Shown in pieces: positions 29,114 through 32,198 of a DNA stretch of 32,198 nt (positions are counted from its first letter, which is position 1; each line of letters starts with the position of its first letter). The position numbers and the translations under genes were made by a program. The notes beneath the pieces were generated by a model that worked only from the letters and a program-made list of their open reading frames with translations, was not told the origin of the DNA and did no database searches. Location of the stretch: positions 1-32,198 of the IMG/VR virus record IMGVR_UViG_3300042332_000231; one strand, written 5' to 3'. The DNA is from a virus.

Positions 29114-29353
29114 CTAAAAGGGTAAATCGTCTTTTTCAATTATTTGCGTGTGAACTTGTTTCGGAGTTTCGTTCACGTAAGGTTCGCTAAATGAACACGA
29201 AAAGTATTTAGTTCCTTTCGAAGATTCTTTAAGCCATAAGGCTATCTCCATTTCTTTTCCGTTTACGTTTACTTTTCCTCGGTAGTCGGGTTGCTTTTCG
29301 TTCGTCTTTTTGTCGTTCTTAAAAATTGCACCGCTGTTTACTTTTGTTTCCAT
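29114..29353 (-). CDS. SSB-like/DUF736-like protein with acidic tail
   Basis: 79 aa. KVNSGAIFKNDKKTNEKQPD, then YRGKVNVNGKEMEIALWLKE and YFSCSFSEPY suggest a small OB-like beta barrel in the style of DUF736. It ends DDLPF, closely similar to the DDDIPF tip by which bacterial SSB binds exonucleases, helicases and recombinases. It lies within the recombination block, three to six genes from ERF and the exonuclease. I infer a phage single-strand binding protein; DUF736 membership is from memory. Confidence 0.6.
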   Translation of the reverse strand: METKVNSGAIFKNDKKTNEKQPDYRGKVNVNGKEMEIALWLKESSKGTKYFSCSFSEPYVNETPKQVHTQIIEKDDLPF

Positions 29354-29354
29354 A

Positions 29355-29603
29355 TTACTTAATTAAATTTATTACTATTATTACTCCCGTTACATATCCA
29401 AAGGCCAACGAGAAAGCCATTTTAATTCGTTCATTCCAATTTTCCGAGTCAACCATATACCCTGCAAAAGGTAAACCGAGAAACGGACTTATAAAAGCGA
29501 AGAATAACATTCCTAACGTGTTGGCTTCCGAAACGTATCTAATGTAAAACGTTGAAGATATTTCGATTATTAACGCGCTTAAAAAGATTATTCCGTACTT
29601 CAT
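29355..29603 (-). CDS. Small membrane protein (82 aa)
   Basis: About three hydrophobic helices: GIIFLSALIIEISSTFYI, then TLGMLFFAFISPFLGLPFAG, and KMAFSLAFGYVTGVIIVINL. A polar loop (VDSENWNERIK) separates the second and third. I recall close relatives in other Bacteroidota phages and prophages, without known function. It sits among early recombination genes. A membrane-localised superinfection exclusion role is a guess. Confidence 0.75.
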   Translation of the reverse strand: MKYGIIFLSALIIEISSTFYIRYVSEANTLGMLFFAFISPFLGLPFAGYMVDSENWNERIKMAFSLAFGYVTGVIIVINLIK

Positions 29604-29821
29604 TTATCTAGGTTTATTTCGTGTTCTTGTAGACTATTAAAAAACGTTTCCCGTATGCGTTCAACCATTTGGTATTCGTCTGCGTTTAGTTCTTCGTATT
29701 TCCATAGCTTGCGAAGTTCCGCTTGCATTTCCCAAAGAACGTTTAACATAGCTTGGCCTTTAGTTGCGCAATAGTATTCCGCTTCTTCGTCGGGTAGGTT
29801 AAATTTGAGTGTTGCTTTCAT
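29600..29821 (-). CDS. Small early protein (73 aa)
   Basis: MKATLKFNLPDEEAEYYCAT, then GQAMLNVLWEMQAELRKLWK. The pattern of a beta-strand start with a long helix that includes DEEAEY and a WEM.QELR-like run recurs in phage early regions as a conserved hypothetical. Its start overlaps the upstream gene by 23 bases. No catalytic residues are evident. Confidence 0.7.
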   Translation of the reverse strand: MKATLKFNLPDEEAEYYCATKGQAMLNVLWEMQAELRKLWKYEELNADEYQMVERIRETFFNSLQEHEINLDK

Positions 29822-30017
29822 ATTTTTGTTTATAGTATTTTTCCGCAGTTGAATACGGTTCGTGTCTTAATAAAAATGATTTGTTATAAGCTTCAATAAT
29901 TTGTTCTTTTTCCATTTCTTTGGCTTTCTCAAATATCTCATTCCATTCTTTCAATGCCATTAGGGAGGTATGACCTACTTGGTCTTCAAACCACTCTACT
30001 GCTGTTTGTTTTTTCAT
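29799..30017 (-). CDS. Small early protein (72 aa)
   Basis: MKKQTAVEWFEDQVGHTSLM followed by KAKEMEKEQIIEAYNKSFLL and YSTAEKYYKQKYESN. The AVEW...KEMEKEQI motif is a widespread phage hypothetical pattern in Bacteroidota. Entirely helical. A/T-rich codons. It overlaps the gene before it by four bases. No function known to me. Confidence 0.75.
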   Translation of the reverse strand: MKKQTAVEWFEDQVGHTSLMALKEWNEIFEKAKEMEKEQIIEAYNKSFLLRHEPYSTAEKYYKQKYESNTQI

Positions 30018-30229
30018 AGTTCTTTCTTTAGTTTCTCAATATAAAGAGTAGCATCCATAAGTTCTTCCTGTAAATGATTAAGCCACCCCATTAAATCAAC
30101 GTCTTTTCTATCTAAATTAGTTCCGTATTTTTTTATTCCTCGTTTACTGCGTTCGTGGTATTTAGTCATTACGGAAATTAAAATAGTGTCTTCGTGTTTA
30201 ATTGGTTCTTGGTCGTGTGTTATGTTCAT
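30014..30229 (-). CDS. Short MazG-related protein (71 aa)
   Basis: Core sequence KYHERSKRGIKKYGTNLDRK, then GWLNHLQEELMDATLYIEKL. The EELMDA segment resembles one metal-binding helix of MazG-like nucleotide pyrophosphohydrolases (EExxDA), but the protein is too short for a complete four-helix domain unless it oligomerises. It could sanitise nucleotides or lower ppGpp; only the motif suggests it. Overlaps exonuclease and downstream genes by four bases at each end. Confidence 0.6.
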   Translation of the reverse strand: MNITHDQEPIKHEDTILISVMTKYHERSKRGIKKYGTNLDRKDVDLMGWLNHLQEELMDATLYIEKLKKEL

Positions 30230-30897
30230 AAGGTTTGCATTAATAAGTTATAGTATTCTCTACATAGTTCGACACGTTCTTTAATTTGCTCAATTACGGA
30301 TTCGTCTTTTTGTACGAACCAATACTTTACACGTCTATTTTTCGGAATGTGGCTAAACTTATGCTTTGTTTCGATTTCTTCGCGTAGTTCTTGCGATTCA
30401 TCTATTAAATGAAACTTCCAATGTGCTCTACGGATTTCGTCTTCTACCATTTCGCTCGGAGTGTCTATAAGGCAATAAGCTAAAATGGATTCGTTCTTAC
30501 CCGTTAACCACATATATCCTTGGAGTTGGTAATAATAATCTTTGTTAGGTAACTCAGTTTCAAACCACGGAAACGTTGAAGCGTCCCAAGAACTTTTAAC
30601 GTCTATTAATACTTCGTCCGTGTTTACGTCGGGAGTTCCTGTTACCCAATCGTTCGTAAAATGTTCGTCGTTCTTGTAAATAAACTTAAAATTCAATACG
30701 TCGTTAACGAGTGCAATCGATTCTTCTTCGACTTCGTTTCCTTTGTCCGTGTAACGTGAACTAAACTCTTTTCGGATTCCGTACTTTTCTTTTAATACGA
30801 TTTCTTCTACGTACGACTTTGCCGTTTGAGATAGGACTTCCCCCGACTTGCGGGGGTTAGTCATTATCTTACCAATTTGAGAACATCGGACTTTCAT
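30226..30897 (-). CDS. Lambda-exonuclease/YqaJ-like recombination nuclease, full copy
   Basis: 223 aa. CSQIGKIMTNPRKSGEVLSQ at the N-terminus, a PD-(D/E)XK core (TGTPDVNTDEVLIDVKSSWD) with Asp, Asp and Lys, and YYYQLQGYMWLTGKNESILA carrying the conserved Gln-containing helix of the YqaJ/lambda-exo fold. The enzyme would digest one strand from a double-strand end and hand the other to ERF. It follows ERF with an ATGA overlap, forming a two-component recombinase. A second, diverged copy begins at 315. Confidence 0.88.
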   Translation of the reverse strand: MKVRCSQIGKIMTNPRKSGEVLSQTAKSYVEEIVLKEKYGIRKEFSSRYTDKGNEVEEESIALVNDVLNFKFIYKNDEHFTNDWVTGTPDVNTDEVLIDVKSSWDASTFPWFETELPNKDYYYQLQGYMWLTGKNESILAYCLIDTPSEMVEDEIRRAHWKFHLIDESQELREEIETKHKFSHIPKNRRVKYWFVQKDESVIEQIKERVELCREYYNLLMQTL

Positions 30898-31412
30898 ACG
30901 TTTTCAATTAATTTGTTTTGACCTTCAGTTAATTCAAAATTTTCAATTAATTGTTCCTTGGTGTATTTCCCTTCGGCAATCATTTCTAAAGCCTTACCCA
31001 ATCGTTTGTTATCAATGGTAGGCTTTTTCTTTATTTGTTCGCCTGAAGCGTCCGTGTCTTTGTCGGTAACTAATCCGAGTGCGGAACTTAAAGCGTATCG
31101 ACGAAAGTAAGTAACACCGCTTCCAAAACTTTGGTAATCGTTCATTCCCTTTAATTCGACTTGCGGAATGGCTACTTTTGATTCTAACGTTTCGCCACTT
31201 TCAACGTGAAAAATAACCGTAGCAATATAGTCGATTCCTTCTTTAGTGTCGAGCAACTGCGTAAAGCCTAATCCGTGTTTCTTTAAAAGCGGATTAACTA
31301 CTTCAAAAATCTTAGGTAAATCCGCGTAAGAATACCCGTAGCCTTGAGTTCCTTTGTGAATTACGGGAACTTCTTGTTGGAAGGCTGCCAACGATTTAAA
31401 TAAATTTTTCAT
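30894..31412 (-). CDS. erf: ERF-family single-strand annealing protein, copy B
   Basis: 172 aa from ATG 31412. Contains KGTQGYGYSYADLPKIFEVV and GSGVTYFRRYALSSALGL as in copy A, with substitutions in the C-terminal tail (EQLIENFELTEGQNKLIENV). It anneals complementary single strands made by the downstream exonuclease. The leader carries the pseudoknot at 31430-31455 and ACGCTATG. The variable gene upstream is not homologous to the one preceding copy A. Confidence 0.93.
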   Translation of the reverse strand: MKNLFKSLAAFQQEVPVIHKGTQGYGYSYADLPKIFEVVNPLLKKHGLGFTQLLDTKEGIDYIATVIFHVESGETLESKVAIPQVELKGMNDYQSFGSGVTYFRRYALSSALGLVTDKDTDASGEQIKKKPTIDNKRLGKALEMIAEGKYTKEQLIENFELTEGQNKLIENV

Positions 31413-31429
31413 AGCGTATAAATTAAAAC

Positions 31430-31455
31430 GTGCGTTAACCGAGTCGCACCCCTCG
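31430..31455 (-). promoter_or_regulatory. H-type RNA pseudoknot leader, instance 3
   Basis: Minus strand CGAG-GGGTGCGA-CTCG-GTTAA-CGCAC. Identical to instance 1 except for the compensatory pair (G-C in stem 1 where instance 1 has A-T). Six bases after the stop codon of the slot gene, 17 bases before the ERF start. Confidence 0.65.
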
Positions 31456-31461
31456 TTTTTT

Positions 31462-31767
31462 TTATTGTTTTACTAATCCTTTAACGTAATAAACGTCAAC
31501 ATTCATATTTTCTTTATCGTCCGACGAAACGCACCCGTCGTAAAACACTCCTTTTCCAAATACCTTTTCAATGTCCCCGTCAAAAATACAACCGTCGTAT
31601 TCCACAACTAAACACGCAAAAGGTTGGCCAATCGTACGCCCTAAAAATATACTGTTGTTATGCGTTCTTTGCGTTGTTTCTTGGCGACGGTATAACCATA
31701 AATGGTTAATGTTTCGCGCGTTCAAACTCCTTTGGTACTGCTCGGTTGTTAATTTAATTGTTTTCAT
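31462..31767 (-). CDS. Variable early-slot protein B (unknown function)
   Basis: 101 aa. Starts MKTIKLTTEQYQRSLNARNI, then NNSIFLGRTIGQPFACLVVE and YDGCIFDGDIEKVFGKGVFY. Two YDGC tetrads flank a short acidic segment and may mark a repeat or metal site. No known family recognised. Start 31767 is set by ACGCTATG and by the -7 box at 31792-31799. It replaces the 77-aa protein of the other end copy, in the same place and context. Confidence 0.7.
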   Translation of the reverse strand: MKTIKLTTEQYQRSLNARNINHLWLYRRQETTQRTHNNSIFLGRTIGQPFACLVVEYDGCIFDGDIEKVFGKGVFYDGCVSSDDKENMNVDVYYVKGLVKQ

Positions 31768-31791
31768 AGCGTTTTCGTTTTTAATTATACA

Positions 31792-31822
31792 CAAATATAA
31801 ATACTATTTTTTAATCTGCAAA
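31792..31822 (-). promoter_or_regulatory. Early promoter, slot B
   Basis: TTTG at 31819-31822, a 19-base spacer and TATATTTG at 31792-31799 on the minus strand, an ideal Bacteroidota promoter. The leader to the ATG (GTATAATTAAAAACG and ACGCTATG) matches those at 1115 and 5663. Confidence 0.82.
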
Positions 31823-31839
31823 CTTTTTTGAATTTTTTT

Positions 31840-32198
31840 TTATATTTTTTTTTCATTTAAATTATTTGACCTATCAAAATAAGCCATTAACTCAATATCA
31901 TTATAGGAATGCTCACGCGGTTTTCTTCCTCCTATTCTTATTTCTCCTTTAAGTTTTTCTAGTTTGCCGTAAATAATACCGTCGTAACATTTCCAAATAA
32001 TTACGGGGTTAATCTTTTTATCCATTAACTTAACTAATTTTCTAACTGCTATTGGTAGCGGGTAGGCTTCTTGTATTGTTTTGTTTCTTCCTTTTACTTC
32101 TGCGTAACCTATTATTCGTTCGTCTTTAATTAGTTCAAAGTCTATATCGTGTTCGTCTAGTTTTCTACAACTTAATTCGTATTCATCGCAAAAAATTG
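31840..32198 (-). CDS. PD-(D/E)XK-type nuclease, copy B (N-terminus cut by window edge)
   Basis: The last 119 codons of the protein whose complete copy is at 1201-1608; the reading frame is open to the window end. It keeps the DIDFELIKDERIIGYAEVKG core and differs mainly in the last residues (FDRSNNLNEKKI against FDRSKELIEKKI). The true start lies beyond the window. Confidence 0.75.
   Translation of the reverse strand, partial: IFCDEYELSCRKLDEHDIDFELIKDERIIGYAEVKGRNKTIQEAYPLPIAVRKLVKLMDKKINPVIIWKCYDGIIYGKLEKLKGEIRIGGRKPREHSYNDIELMAYFDRSNNLNEKKI

Larger units (their letters stand above)
30583..32198. repeat. Right-end copy of the diverged terminal repeat
   Basis: Matches 1-1559. It is 57 bases longer because the variable gene differs in length. 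Joining the window at this overlap would give a circle of about 30.6 kb in which exonuclease, ERF, slot gene and nuclease occur once. Confidence 0.9.

Noticed and set aside
31820-31860. T-rich stretch as terminator of the right-end nuclease gene
   Set aside because: No stem precedes the T-rich bases in the minus orientation, so it is not a rho-independent terminator.
1-32198. CRISPR arrays, tRNAs, insertion sequences, integrase or attachment sites
   Set aside because: I looked for regular repeats, cloverleaf arms, transposase or integrase motifs and found none.

Overview
This window looks like nearly the whole genome of a small virulent siphovirus infecting a member of the Bacteroidota, probably a flavobacterium. 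The evidence is low GC, every gene on the minus strand, start codons without Shine-Dalgarno sites, and promoters of the Bacteroidota type (TTTG, about 19 bases, TATATTTG). The protein families (XkdF protease, ERF annealing protein, NinG, tail proteins) are ones I know from flavobacterial phages. I see no integrase, excisionase or CI-like repressor. All family calls are from memory of motifs; no search was run.

The two ends are related: 1-1559 and 30583-32198 carry the same four-gene stretch, diverged by scattered, mostly synonymous changes. One gene in the middle is replaced by an unrelated one. The simplest reading is a circularly permuted genome of about 30.6 kb whose contig ends come from two co-existing strains. 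A true tandem duplication is the alternative.

Read on the minus strand (high to low coordinates), there are two transcription units. The early unit starts at a promoter near 5700. It carries a variable early gene, several small proteins, a replication block (DnaA-domain-IV-like protein, DUF6291-like protein, DnaB/Twinkle-like ATPase), NinG and a PD-(D/E)XK nuclease. Past the contig ends it continues with a second variable-gene cassette, ERF annealing protein, lambda-exo-like nuclease, small proteins, an SSB-like protein, a DNA methyltransferase and a small DNA-binding protein. It stops at a terminator at 28230-28256.

The late unit starts at 28193-28222, a promoter with a perfect inverted repeat in its spacer, and opens with a sigma-like factor. 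Next comes a ParB-like protein, a GT-B glycosyltransferase and a TET/JBP-type 2OG-Fe(II) dioxygenase: a likely DNA base hypermodification cassette. It is followed by small and large terminase, a tail-chaperone pair joined by a probable -1 frameshift on a run of nine T, tail completion and tail-tip proteins, tape measure, XkdF protease, scaffold, major capsid, tail tube, portal with a C-terminal extension, connector, fibre-like protein, holin, amidase, a single-protein spanin and a metallophosphoesterase. The unit ends at a terminator at 5835-5856. Terminators after the capsid and tube genes probably set expression levels.

The most unusual features are the TET/JBP-GT-ParB cassette, a 25-26 base H-type pseudoknot present three times in gene leaders with one compensatory base-pair change, the early gene slot with conserved flanks and exchangeable content, and a possible short RNA with its own promoter and terminator at 3886-3989.
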